A stretch of 64,000 nt of DNA from Paractinoplanes toevensis (lineage in GTDB: Bacteria; Actinomycetota; Actinomycetes; Mycobacteriales; Micromonosporaceae). The notes below the pieces were generated by a model. It was not told the DNA's origin. It saw only the letters and a program-made list of their open reading frames with translations, and ran no database searches. Made by a program: the position numbers and the translations under genes. Location: contig NZ_BOQN01000088.1 of the NCBI RefSeq assembly GCF_018332695.1, positions 1 to 64,000 of the forward strand, given 5' to 3'. Below, piece after piece: positions 43,049 through 51,397 of this stretch (its first letter is position 1; each line of letters starts with the position of its first letter).

Positions 43049-43620
43049 TGAGCGACCCAGCCACACCCCCGACCGAGACGGCGCCCACCGCGCCGTCGTC
43101 CGCCGCGCCGTCGTCCGCCGAGGCGTCGTCCACTGCGCCGTCGCCCTCCGCGTCCTCGGCCGCAACCGGGCCGGCCGCCGAGGCGGCATCTATCAGGCCG
43201 GCCGCCCCGGGAACCGCGAGCGGCGGACCGTCGGCCGCCGCGACCACGCCCGCCCCGGCCACGCCCGCCGCCACCGCACCGAGTGCTGAACCCGCAGGCG
43301 GGCCGGCCGCAGCGGCTGCCGCGCCCGCGGCCGCCGCCGTGGACTCGGCCGCGACCAAGATCGCCGGCGCGCCGGACCTCACGACCGACATCACCGCGGG
43401 CCAGGGCGGTGTGATGACCGACGAGGTCGGCGTCGTCACCGGCGATCTGACCCTGCGGACCGAGGTCAGCGGCAGCGAGGTGACCGTGCGGGTGCAGTAC
43501 AAAGAGGCCGACGAGTGGTATGCGGTGACCGGCGCCAAGGCCTCGGTGCAGGACCCGGCCGACGCCGCCGCGATCCACCAGGTCGCGGTCGGCATCCTGA
43601 ACCGCCCGGACGAGGGCTGA
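43048..43620 (+). CDS. Ala/Pro/Ser-rich protein translationally coupled to the nuclease, unknown function
   Basis: The 190-aa product begins at ATG 43048, sharing its A with the stop codon of the HNH gene. Residues 1-115 are almost only Ala, Pro, Ser, Thr and Gly, without a signal peptide or membrane helix. The last 75 residues form a compact-looking domain (DEVGVVTGDLTLRTEVSGSEVTVRV then YKEADEWYAVTGAKA) with a short alpha helix at the end. No family is recognised. Coupling suggests a job linked to the nuclease, but the protein appears cytosolic. Confidence 0.7.
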   Translation: MSDPATPPTETAPTAPSSAAPSSAEASSTAPSPSASSAATGPAAEAASIRPAAPGTASGGPSAAATTPAPATPAATAPSAEPAGGPAAAAAAPAAAAVDSAATKIAGAPDLTTDITAGQGGVMTDEVGVVTGDLTLRTEVSGSEVTVRVQYKEADEWYAVTGAKASVQDPADAAAIHQVAVGILNRPDEG

Positions 43621-43640
43621 TAGCAGGCGCAGACCTTGAA

Positions 43641-43669
43641 GAGTTCCTGTTCGCAGCGAACGGGAACTC
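43641..43669. repeat. 29-bp near-perfect palindrome
   Basis: GAGTTCCTGTTCGC (43641-43654) and GCGAACGGGAACTC (43656-43669) are inverted copies with one mismatch around a single central A. It lies in the 197-bp gap between convergent units, before a separate terminator. It is too tight to fold as a normal RNA hairpin without opening the centre. Confidence 0.6.
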
Positions 43670-43775
43670 GACAGGTTCGAAGGCTGCCGGGCCGAGAAAC
43701 GTCGGCGGCGGGTCTGACCGCGCGGCCGGGACGGCGGTAATTCGGCGGGAACGGTGCTCCGGCCGTACAAAAGAA

Positions 43776-43817
43776 TGAGCCGGCGCCGATGGACGGCGCC
43801 GGCTCATCGCTTGTTTT
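43776..43817. terminator. Bidirectional terminator between convergent units
   Basis: A perfect 13-bp stem (43776-43788 with 43794-43806), 5-base loop, is followed on the plus strand by TCGCTTGTTTTT. It separates the HNH unit from the end of the peptide importer operon. Confidence 0.85.
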
Positions 43818-44855
43818 TCAGGCCGGCGTCGACGCCGGGCGGCGGCCGGCCACGACCTCTTCCTCGACCACCGGGAAGTGGCACGCGGTCAGGTGGGACG
43901 CCGGGTCGTCGAGGCGGGTGACCAGCGGCGGTTCCTCGGTCGCGCAGATGTCCTGCGCCTTCCAGCAACGGGTGCGGAAGCGGCAACCCGAGGGCGGGTT
44001 GATCGGGCTGGGCACGTCGCCGGTGAGCAGGACGCGCTCGCGCTGCGCGCGATCACGCCGGGCCGGGTCCGGCACCGGGACCGCCGACATCAGGGCGACC
44101 GTGTACGGGTGACGCGGGTTCTTGTAGAGCTCGTCGCGTTCGGCGATCTCCACGACCTTGCCCAGGTACATGACCGCTACCCGGTTCGAGATGTGCCGGA
44201 CCACCGACAGGTCGTGCGCGATGAAGACGAAGGTCAGGTCGAACTCGCGCTGCAGGTCGTCGAGCAGGTTGACGACCTGCGCCTGGATCGACACGTCCAG
44301 CGCCGACACCGGCTCGTCCGCGACGATCATCTTGGGGCGCAGGGCGAGCGCGCGGGCGATGCCGATGCGCTGGCGCTGGCCGCCGGAGAACTCGTGCGGG
44401 TAGCGGTTGTAGTGCTCGGGGTTGAGGCCGACCAGCTCGAGCAGTTCCTGCACGGCCTTCTTGGTGCCCTGCGGGGTGGGCATGTCCTGGATCTGCAGCG
44501 GCGCCGAGATGATCGAGCCGACCGTGTGCCGCGGGTTCAGCGACGAGTACGGGTCCTGGAAGATCATCTGGACGTCGCGGCGCAGCGGCCGCATCTGCGA
44601 GACGGACTTGTGGCTGATGTCCTGGCCCTCGAAGATGATCTTGCCGGCGGTCGGCTCCAGGATGCGGGTGAACAGCCGCCCGGCCGTCGACTTGCCGCAG
44701 CCCGACTCGCCCACCAGGCCGAGCGTCTCGCCGGCCTTCACCTGCAGATCGATGCCGTCGACCGCACGCACGGCGCCGACCTGCCGCTTCAGCAGGCCCT
44801 TCGTGATCGGGAAGTGTTTCTCCAGCCCCGACACCTCGAGCAGGTTCTCGCTCAT
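43818..44855 (-). CDS. Oligopeptide/dipeptide ABC transporter ATPase (OppF/DppF-type)
   Basis: The 345-aa ATPase has Walker A GESGCGKST, the signature SGGQRQR, Walker B MIVADEP and the switch His in IAHDL, plus the C-terminal oligopeptide extension with CRFRTRC, whose cysteines bind an iron-sulfur cluster in some homologues. Start ATG 44855 has a GAGGAG ribosome site. It is the last gene of the importer operon and pairs with the OppD-type ATPase 10 bp upstream. Confidence 0.94.
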   Translation of the reverse strand: MSENLLEVSGLEKHFPITKGLLKRQVGAVRAVDGIDLQVKAGETLGLVGESGCGKSTAGRLFTRILEPTAGKIIFEGQDISHKSVSQMRPLRRDVQMIFQDPYSSLNPRHTVGSIISAPLQIQDMPTPQGTKKAVQELLELVGLNPEHYNRYPHEFSGGQRQRIGIARALALRPKMIVADEPVSALDVSIQAQVVNLLDDLQREFDLTFVFIAHDLSVVRHISNRVAVMYLGKVVEIAERDELYKNPRHPYTVALMSAVPVPDPARRDRAQRERVLLTGDVPSPINPPSGCRFRTRCWKAQDICATEEPPLVTRLDDPASHLTACHFPVVEEEVVAGRRPASTPA

Positions 44856-44865
44856 CGTTCTCTCC

Positions 44866-45933
44866 TCAGAGGTTCGGCAGCACTTCCTGCTGGAAGATCT
44901 TGGTGCGCTCTTCCGCAGGCAGGTGACAGGCGACCTGGTGCTCGCCGCCGAGTCCGGCGTCACGCAGCACCGGCACGTCGGTGAAGGACCGGTTGCCGTT
45001 GCGCCCGGCGTAGGGGCAGCGCGGGTGGAAGGCGCAGCCGTCCGGCAGGTTGATCAGGCTGGGCGGGGTGCCCTTGACCGGGGTCAGACGGTCCCGGACC
45101 GCACGGTCCAGACGGGGCATCGAACCGAGCAGACCCCAGGTGTACGGGTGCTGCGGGTTCTGGAACACGTCGAGGGCCGGGCCCTTCTCGATGATCTTTC
45201 CGCCGTACATGACCAGCACGTCGTCGGCGAGCTCGGCCACCACACCCAGGTCGTGGGTGATCATGATGACCGCCGAGCCGAACTCCTCCTGCAGGTCGCG
45301 GATGAGGTCGAGGATCTGCGCCTGCACGGTCACGTCGAGCGCCGTGGTGGGCTCGTCCGCGATCAGCAGCTGCGGGTCGTTGACCAGGGCCATCGCGATC
45401 ATGGCGCGCTGCCGCATACCACCCGAGAACTGGTGGGCGTAGTCGTTGAAGCGCCGCTCCGGCTGCGGGATGCCGACCCGGGCGAGCATGTCGATCGCCT
45501 TCTCCCGGGCCACCTTCTTGCTCAGCCCGGGGTGGTGCACCCGGTAAGCCTCGACGATCTGCGATCCGACCGTGAAGTACGGGTGCATGGCGCTCAGCGG
45601 GTCCTGGAAGATCATCGCCATCTTGCCGCCGCGCAGCAGGCGAACCTTCTCGTCGGACGCGGTGATCAGCTCTTCGTCGTCGAGCCAGATCTCGCCGGTG
45701 ACCTTGGCGTTGCTGCGGGTGCGGTGCAGGCCGAGGATGCCCAGCGAGGTGACGCTCTTGCCGGAGCCGGACTCGCCCACGATGCCGAGGGTCTGGCCCT
45801 TCTCCACGCTGAACGTCGAGCTGGAGACCGCCTGGACGATGCCGTCGTCGGTCTCGAAGCGGATGGTGAGGTCTTTGACCTCGAGATATGGCCGCTGGAT
45901 TGAAGCGCCGATGGACGCCGAGCTGGTAGACAT
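44866..45933 (-). CDS. Oligopeptide/dipeptide ABC transporter ATPase (OppD/DppD-type)
   Basis: The 355-aa protein has Walker A GESGSGKSV, signature SGGMRQR, Walker B LLIADEP, switch His in ITHDL, and the C-terminal CAFHPRCPYA motif. ATG 45933 is preferred over GTG 45942 because GAGGGAG is spaced 8 bases before it. It is 13 bp after the permease gene. With the OppF-type subunit it would form the heterodimeric motor of a peptide importer. Confidence 0.94.
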   Translation of the reverse strand: MSTSSASIGASIQRPYLEVKDLTIRFETDDGIVQAVSSSTFSVEKGQTLGIVGESGSGKSVTSLGILGLHRTRSNAKVTGEIWLDDEELITASDEKVRLLRGGKMAMIFQDPLSAMHPYFTVGSQIVEAYRVHHPGLSKKVAREKAIDMLARVGIPQPERRFNDYAHQFSGGMRQRAMIAMALVNDPQLLIADEPTTALDVTVQAQILDLIRDLQEEFGSAVIMITHDLGVVAELADDVLVMYGGKIIEKGPALDVFQNPQHPYTWGLLGSMPRLDRAVRDRLTPVKGTPPSLINLPDGCAFHPRCPYAGRNGNRSFTDVPVLRDAGLGGEHQVACHLPAEERTKIFQQEVLPNL

Positions 45934-45946
45934 TTTGGGCACTCCC

Positions 45947-46948
45947 TCAGCCCAGCCGGACGCGCGGGTCGATGACGCCGTACAGCAGGTCGACGATGAG
46001 GTTCATGATGACGATGAAGAACGCGGCGAACAGGGTCACGCCCAGGATGGTCGGCAGATCGTTCTGCCGGATGCCCTGCAGTGCCCAGTAACCGAGACCG
46101 CGCAGGTTGAAGACCGCCTCGGTGAGGATCGCGCCACCGAGCAGCGCGCCCACATCGAGACCGAAGACGGTGACGAGCGGGGTGAGACCGGAGCGGAGGC
46201 CGTGCTTGCCGATGACCGTACGTTCCTTCAGGCCCTTGGCCCGAGCGGTACGGATGTAGTCCTCGCCGAGGGTCTCGAGCATGTTGGCTCGCGTTAATCG
46301 GGCGTAGGTGGCGGCGAACAGGAACGCCAGCGTCACCCACGGCAGGATCAGACCGGTGGCCCACTTGATCGGATTGTCGAAGAACGGGGTGTATTCCGCG
46401 TTCGGCAACCACTCCAGGCCGTACACGAAGATGCTCAGCGCCAGCAGGCCGGTGAAGTAGATCGGCAGTGACACGCCGGCCAGCGCCACCGTCATCACCC
46501 CTCGGTCCCAGATCGATCCACGCCGCAACGCGGAGATCACCCCGAAGAGTACGCCCATCAGCACCCAGAGCACCGCGGCGCCGATGGCGAGCGAGATGGT
46601 GATCGGCAGCGCCTTGATCAGGATCGGCCACACTTCTTGATTGGTCTTGAAGGTGTAGCCGAGACAGGGCGCCGAGCAGTGGGTGATGTCCGGCCCGTTG
46701 GAGTAGTCCCGGCCGGCCACGATGCCCTTCAGGAACTTCCAGTACTGCACGATGATCGGGTCGTTGAGCCCGAGCTTCGTCCGGATGCCCTCGACCGCGA
46801 TCGGGTCGGCCTGCTTGCCGATGTACAGCAGCGCCGGATCGCTGCCGGTCGCCTTCGGCACGAGGAAGAAGACGCCGAAAGTCACGAGGGTGACCACCAG
46901 CAGCGTTACGACGGCGTTGATAAGCCGCCGAATGAGGTATGCCAGCAC
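45947..46948 (-). CDS. Oligopeptide/dipeptide ABC transporter permease (OppB/DppB-type)
   Basis: The 333-aa permease has six membrane helices and the coupling EAA loop ANMLETLGEDYIRTARAKGLKE spread over the segment near residues 220-240. The N-terminal helix MLAYLIRRLI is typical for OppB. GTG 46948 lacks a strong ribosome site. A large periplasmic loop between helices 1 and 2 includes a Cys pair in HCSAPC. Confidence 0.93.
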   Translation of the reverse strand: MLAYLIRRLINAVVTLLVVTLVTFGVFFLVPKATGSDPALLYIGKQADPIAVEGIRTKLGLNDPIIVQYWKFLKGIVAGRDYSNGPDITHCSAPCLGYTFKTNQEVWPILIKALPITISLAIGAAVLWVLMGVLFGVISALRRGSIWDRGVMTVALAGVSLPIYFTGLLALSIFVYGLEWLPNAEYTPFFDNPIKWATGLILPWVTLAFLFAATYARLTRANMLETLGEDYIRTARAKGLKERTVIGKHGLRSGLTPLVTVFGLDVGALLGGAILTEAVFNLRGLGYWALQGIRQNDLPTILGVTLFAAFFIVIMNLIVDLLYGVIDPRVRLG

Positions 46949-46966
46949 GACTTTCGGCCGAACTCC

Positions 46967-47004
46967 GGGCGGGCACCGAGTCCTTGCGAACTCGGCACCC
47001 GCCC
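46967..47004 (-). promoter_or_regulatory. Intra-operon hairpin between the binding protein and permease genes
   Basis: A 15-bp stem (46967-46981 with 46990-47004), with two G-U pairs on the minus-strand RNA and an 8-base loop, occupies the 117-bp gap. Such elements often stop or protect part of the transcript so that the binding protein is made in excess. Confidence 0.65.
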
Positions 47005-47065
47005 GGCGGGGGCGGCCTTCACCTGCCCTTCGATTTACCCGTCGGTGCTACAGCGAACGGAACGG

Positions 47066-48841
47066 TTACTTACCGTCGCTGACGCCGAGCGACGCGAAGT
47101 CCACCATGGCGAGGCCGGAGTGGAAGTACACGTTCGTCAGCCGCGGGTTGTAGTAGTTGAGCGCCTTGTCGAACACGAAGGGCAGGTAGTAGTAGCCCTC
47201 CATGACCTTGACGTTCGCCGCCTGGTAGTCGGCACCCGCCGCGGTGGCGTCCTTCTCGGCCAGACCCTTGGCGAACAGATCGTCGATCGCCTGGTCCTTG
47301 ATCTCCGGAAGGTTGTAGTTGCCGTTCGCGACGAGGAACTTGCTCGACGCCAGCGGAGCCAGGTATCCGTAACCGGTCGGGAAGTCAGCACCCCAGCCGG
47401 CGATCAGGATGCCGTAGCCCTTCTTGTGCACGTTGTTCGGCGAGCCGGCAACGGTGGCGATCTGCGAGCCGTCGTACTGCTCGATCGCCGCGTTGATGCC
47501 CACGGTCTTCAGCGCCGCCTGGAGGGCGGTCGCGGTCGCGATCTCGGCCGGCTTGTTGTTCCGGACCGCGATCTTGGTGTCGAAGCCGGTCGGCTTGCCA
47601 CACGCGGTCAGCGCCGCCTTGGCCTTGTCCACCTGCGGCTTGCCCTGAGCGCGACCGTACGGGTCGTAGCTCTTGTCGGCACCGAGGATGTTCGGGGGCA
47701 GCATGTTGGTCGCGATGTCGCCACCGGCCACCGGGCCGCCACGGGCGGTCTGCAGCGTGGTCGGGTCGGACGCGTAGATGACCGCCTTGCGGCACTCGAT
47801 GTTGTCGAACGGCGCGACGTTCTGCGAGATGGCGGCGTACCGGATGAAGCCGTTGTTCGGGTTCGCGGCGTTCGCCTTGAGCTTCTCGTCGGTCAGGATC
47901 TGGGTCCGGGCCTGGGTGGCCACACCGCTCTGGCTCGCGTCCATGTCCGCGGTGCCGGCGAGCAGACGGGAGTCCATGTCCTCAGCGTTCGTGGTGATCG
48001 TGAGGGTGATCTTGTCCGGGAGGGCCTTGCGGTTCGGGTCGGTCGAGGCGTCCCAGTTGGTGTTGCGCACCAGGGTCGCGCCCTTGCCCGGCTCGATGCT
48101 CTCGAACTTGTACGGGCCCGAGGAGGCGGGGGCCAGGCCGTACTTGGCACCGGTGTCCCGCTTCTGCGGAACCGGCGCGCCACCCGGCAGGGCCAGCTCG
48201 TACGGGAAGTTCGCGTTCGCGGCCGACAGGTGGAAGACGATCGTCGAGTCGTCCGGCGTTTCGACGGTCTTCAGACCCAGCTTGTTCGGGTCGGTGTCCT
48301 TGTACGGGCCGGGGTACTTCTGACCCTGATCCAGTTCGTCGGTCAGGTACAGCGGGCCACCGGGCACGACGTCCTGCGCGAAGATGCGCTCGATGCCGTA
48401 CTTGATGTCCTTCGACGTGATCGCGGCACCGTCGTCGAACTTCAGACCGCTCTTCAGCTTGAAGGTGTAGGTCTTGCCGTCCGCGCTGACCTCCGGCGCG
48501 GCCGAGGCCAGGTCCGGGGTCAGGATAAGGCCGTCAGCGCCGGGCTTCGGCGTGTAGGTCATCAGGGTCCGGCTGTAGAGCCGGTTCATGTTGATCGTCC
48601 AGGCGTAGTACGAGATCGCCGGGTCGAACGAGTCAGCGTCCTGGGGGCTCCACAGGTTGAGGGTGCCGCCCTTCTTGTCGCTGGCGTTGACAACCTTCGT
48701 CGCCGACGCGTTGAAGGCCGCGCCGGTGTCCGAAGAGCTGCCGTTGCTGCTGTTGTCATCGGAGCCGCCACCGCATGCGGCGGTCAGCCCCAATGTGAGA
48801 GCGGCCGTAGCGGCCACCATCACCTTCGTCTTGCCTGCCAC
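47066..48841 (-). CDS. Peptide ABC transporter substrate-binding lipoprotein (SBP family 5)
   Basis: The 591-aa lipoprotein has a signal ending in LTAAC (Cys23), an Asp/Ser/Asn-rich tether, and a family 5 (OppA/DppA) fold: GGTLNLW at the start, LTPDLASAAPEVSADGKTYTF, and the KSGLKFDDGAAITSKD region that marks this family. A ribosome site AGGAGG lies before GTG 48841, next to a small 7-bp hairpin (48864-48870 with 48879-48885). It stands between the OppC- and OppB-type genes. Ligand is unknown; a peptide is likely. Confidence 0.93.
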   Translation of the reverse strand: MAGKTKVMVAATAALTLGLTAACGGGSDDNSSNGSSSDTGAAFNASATKVVNASDKKGGTLNLWSPQDADSFDPAISYYAWTINMNRLYSRTLMTYTPKPGADGLILTPDLASAAPEVSADGKTYTFKLKSGLKFDDGAAITSKDIKYGIERIFAQDVVPGGPLYLTDELDQGQKYPGPYKDTDPNKLGLKTVETPDDSTIVFHLSAANANFPYELALPGGAPVPQKRDTGAKYGLAPASSGPYKFESIEPGKGATLVRNTNWDASTDPNRKALPDKITLTITTNAEDMDSRLLAGTADMDASQSGVATQARTQILTDEKLKANAANPNNGFIRYAAISQNVAPFDNIECRKAVIYASDPTTLQTARGGPVAGGDIATNMLPPNILGADKSYDPYGRAQGKPQVDKAKAALTACGKPTGFDTKIAVRNNKPAEIATATALQAALKTVGINAAIEQYDGSQIATVAGSPNNVHKKGYGILIAGWGADFPTGYGYLAPLASSKFLVANGNYNLPEIKDQAIDDLFAKGLAEKDATAAGADYQAANVKVMEGYYYLPFVFDKALNYYNPRLTNVYFHSGLAMVDFASLGVSDGK

Positions 48842-48912
48842 CAGTACTCCTACCTCCTAGAAACGGCGACCTGCGGGTGTCGCCGAAATTTCATGCGATG
48901 GAACGGCTCTAC

Positions 48913-49917
48913 TCAGCGGGCCTTGGGATCGAGCGCATCGCGCAGACCGTCGCCGAACAGGTTGAACGACAGCACGGTGATGAAGATCATCGCGCCTGGG
49001 ATGATCATGAACATCGGGTCGTACCGATAGAACTGGAGCGCGTCCGAGAGCATGCCACCCCAGGACGGGTAGGGCGGCGGGATGCCGACACCGAGGAAGC
49101 TCAACGCGGCCTCGGTGAGGATGTTGGTCGGGATGATCAGCGTCGTGTAGACGAGGATCGGGGCCGCGAGGTTGGGCAGCATCTCGCGGAACAGGATCCG
49201 CGGCGATCGTGCGCCGAGACTCCGCGACGCCTCCACGAACTCGCGCTCGCGCAGCGACAACGTCTGACCGCGAACGATACGACCGATGTACGGCCAGCCG
49301 AAGAAGCCGATCACGCAGATCAGCACGATCGTGCGCGCCCACCTGGCGTTCAGCCCGAACATCGTCTGCGGCAGCACCGACACCAGCGCGATCGAGAACA
49401 GCAGCTGCGGGAACGCCAGCAGGAAGTCCATGACGCGGCTGATGATCGAGTCGACCCAGCCGCCCACGAAGCCGGCCGTCATGCCGAACAGCACGCCGAG
49501 GACCGTCGACAGGAAGGCGGACAGGAACGCGACAGTCAGCGTGGTCTGTGCGCCGTAGACGATGCGGCTGAAGATGTCCCGGCCGTTGACCGGCTCCACA
49601 CCGAGCAGGTAATCGCCCGAGATGCCACCGAGCTTGCCGAGCGGCAGGCCGAGCGTCGGGTCGATCGTGTCGTTGTGGTACTCGTCGAACGGGTGCCCGA
49701 ACAGCTTGATCAGCAGCGGAGCGACGATCGCGATCAGGATCAGGACGAGGATGATGACGCCGCCGCCGACCGCAACGCGATCCTTCTTGAGGCGGCGCCA
49801 AGCGATCTGTTTCAGCGACCGACCGGCGATCGCCTTTTCGCTTGGATCTCGCACCTGAGCCGCGTCGGCAGTGGGCGTCGTCTCGTCGTGGAGCGACGTC
49901 TCCGGGCCAAGCGACAT
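48913..49917 (-). CDS. Oligopeptide/dipeptide ABC transporter permease (OppC/DppC-type)
   Basis: The 334-aa permease has an N-terminal cytosolic stretch of about 45 residues, six membrane helices, the OppC N-terminal segment IAWRRLKKDRVAVGG, and the EAA loop REFVEASRSLGARSP near residue 230. It is the first gene of the operon oppC-SBP-oppB-oppD-oppF. The ribosome site lies inside a small hairpin directly before ATG 49917. Confidence 0.93.
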   Translation of the reverse strand: MSLGPETSLHDETTPTADAAQVRDPSEKAIAGRSLKQIAWRRLKKDRVAVGGGVIILVLILIAIVAPLLIKLFGHPFDEYHNDTIDPTLGLPLGKLGGISGDYLLGVEPVNGRDIFSRIVYGAQTTLTVAFLSAFLSTVLGVLFGMTAGFVGGWVDSIISRVMDFLLAFPQLLFSIALVSVLPQTMFGLNARWARTIVLICVIGFFGWPYIGRIVRGQTLSLREREFVEASRSLGARSPRILFREMLPNLAAPILVYTTLIIPTNILTEAALSFLGVGIPPPYPSWGGMLSDALQFYRYDPMFMIIPGAMIFITVLSFNLFGDGLRDALDPKAR

Positions 49918-50317
49918 CTAGCGCCGGTCCTCTCCCGGTGACCGGCGCAAAGCGGGCAGCTCACAGCCCAGCAGCGCGCCACCGAGCGGCGCGACCGTAG
50001 GCGATGGCTCCCGCAGCGTCCGGCAACCGATCGGTTGTCTCGTGCCTCGAGTGCCGACCCTCGTCGCAGCGGTCAGATGAGCCCGCACCACGAAGGCACT
50101 CGACGGCGGGGGTGCCGCCATCGGAAGGAACATTCACCTAATGTGGCGCCTCGGTCAAGTTCACGGACCGCACACGGTCAGTTCCGTGTCTCCCTCGTGA
50201 TGTGGCTGTGACCTATGGCACCGACCAAACGGAAACTACCGCGTCAGATGGCTCGGATCTAGCTAATTCGGACTAAATCTCATGCGTGGCGTTACAGGCA
50301 GGTTACGCGGCGTTGAT
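49918..50317. other. 400-bp region upstream of the peptide importer operon
   Basis: No gene is supported here. Next to oppC a 9-bp hairpin (49921-49929 with 49940-49948) holds the ribosome site in its loop. On the minus strand TTGACC occurs near 50150 but no good -10 follows at the right distance. A Crp-like half-palindrome TGTGACCTATGGCACC is at 50207-50222. The right part, 50220-50317, is AT-richer. Confidence 0.5.
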
Positions 50318-50911
50318 CTAAATAGCTCTACGTCCCTCGAATGCACGACCCAGAGTGATCTCATCGGCGTACTCGAGGTCGCCGCCCACCGGAAGACCAC
50401 TCGCCAACCGGGTGACCGAGATCCCCATCGGTTTGATCATGATGGCCAGGTAAGTGGCCGTGGCCTCACCCTCGGTGTTCGGGTCTGTGGCGAGAATCAA
50501 CTCCTTGACCTCGCCCGTGCCCAGCCTCAGGAGCAGCTCACGGATGCGCAGATTGTCCGGCCCGATGCCCTCGAGCGGATTGATCGCCCCACCCAGCACG
50601 TGATAGCGCCCCCGGAACTCACCGGTCCGTTCGATGGCCACCACGTCCTTGGGCTCCTCCACCACGCAGAGCACCTCGTTGGTGCGGCGGGTGTCCCGGC
50701 AGACCCGGCACTGCTCCGACTCGGCCACGTTGAAGCAGGTCGTGCAGAAGCGGACCAGCTCCTTCACCTTGCGCAGGGCAGTGGCGAGCCGATTGACGTC
50801 GGCCGGGTCGGCCGAGAGGACGTGGAAGGCGATCCGCTGGGCCGACTTCGGGCCCACGCCCGGAAGCCGCCCCAGCTCGTCGATCAGGTCCTGGATAGCG
50901 CCTTCGTACAC
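50318..50911 (-). CDS. recR: Recombination mediator protein RecR
   Basis: RecR works with RecO/RecF to load RecA at gaps. The 197-aa protein has the helix-hairpin-helix LGRLPGVGPKSAQR, the zinc finger CTTC...CRVC and the Toprim motif ATDPNTEGEATATYL. The frame is open further, but GTG 50911 gives the family N-terminus (YEGAIQDLIDELG) and lies 4 bases after the ybaB stop. Order dnaX-ybaB-recR is conserved. Confidence 0.95.
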   Translation of the reverse strand: MYEGAIQDLIDELGRLPGVGPKSAQRIAFHVLSADPADVNRLATALRKVKELVRFCTTCFNVAESEQCRVCRDTRRTNEVLCVVEEPKDVVAIERTGEFRGRYHVLGGAINPLEGIGPDNLRIRELLLRLGTGEVKELILATDPNTEGEATATYLAIMIKPMGISVTRLASGLPVGGDLEYADEITLGRAFEGRRAI

Positions 50912-50915
50912 CGGG

Positions 50916-51251
50916 TCAGAACCCCGGAATGCCCAGGCCGCCACCGAGACCGCCGGTGGCCGGGCCCATCTTGGCCTCGGTCAGCTCCCGCTGCGCCTCG
51001 GCGGCGTTACGGATCGCGGCGAGCACCAGGTCTTCGAGCGACTCGATGTCGTCCGGATCGACGGCCTTGGGGTCGATGCGCACGGACTTGACCTCGCCCA
51101 GCCCGGTCATGACCACGCTGACCAGCCCGCCGCCGGCGCTGCCGGTCAGCTCCGCGGCAGCCAGCTCGGCCTGAGCCTGGGCCACCTGCTGCTGCATCTT
51201 CTGGGCCTGCTTCATGATCTGCTGCATGTTCGGCTGTCCACCGGGCCGCAT
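50916..51251 (-). CDS. YbaB/EbfC family nucleoid-associated protein
   Basis: The 111-aa DNA-binding protein has the coiled N-terminus MQQIMKQAQKMQQQVAQAQAEL and the beta-sheet core SVRIDPKAVDPDDIESLEDL. A Gly-rich end follows. ATG 51251 is preferred over GTG 51257 because GAGGAG is 8 bases before it. It lies between dnaX and recR as in most bacteria. Confidence 0.93.
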   Translation of the reverse strand: MRPGGQPNMQQIMKQAQKMQQQVAQAQAELAAAELTGSAGGGLVSVVMTGLGEVKSVRIDPKAVDPDDIESLEDLVLAAIRNAAEAQRELTEAKMGPATGGLGGGLGIPGF

Positions 51252-51397
51252 TGCCACCGCTCCTCGAAATAGAAGTCACCGGGTTTCCGGCCATGCCGAT
51301 ACCCACCCGGCGGCCACCGCCAATCGCCGCCCAGCGTAGCCGCCCCACCCGCCGCACCAACCACACGCCACTCACCGGCAACGGCGGGCGCGACCGC

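Noticed and set aside
43641..43669. LexA/SOS box reading of the palindrome
   Set aside because: The actinobacterial SOS box has GAAC to the left and GTTC to the right; here the order is reversed (GTTC then GAAC), so it does not match.
49918..50133. A 71-codon frame directly upstream of oppC
   Set aside because: It ends in the base before the oppC start, has no ribosome site or similarity to a known family, and overlaps the ribosome-site hairpin; likely chance.
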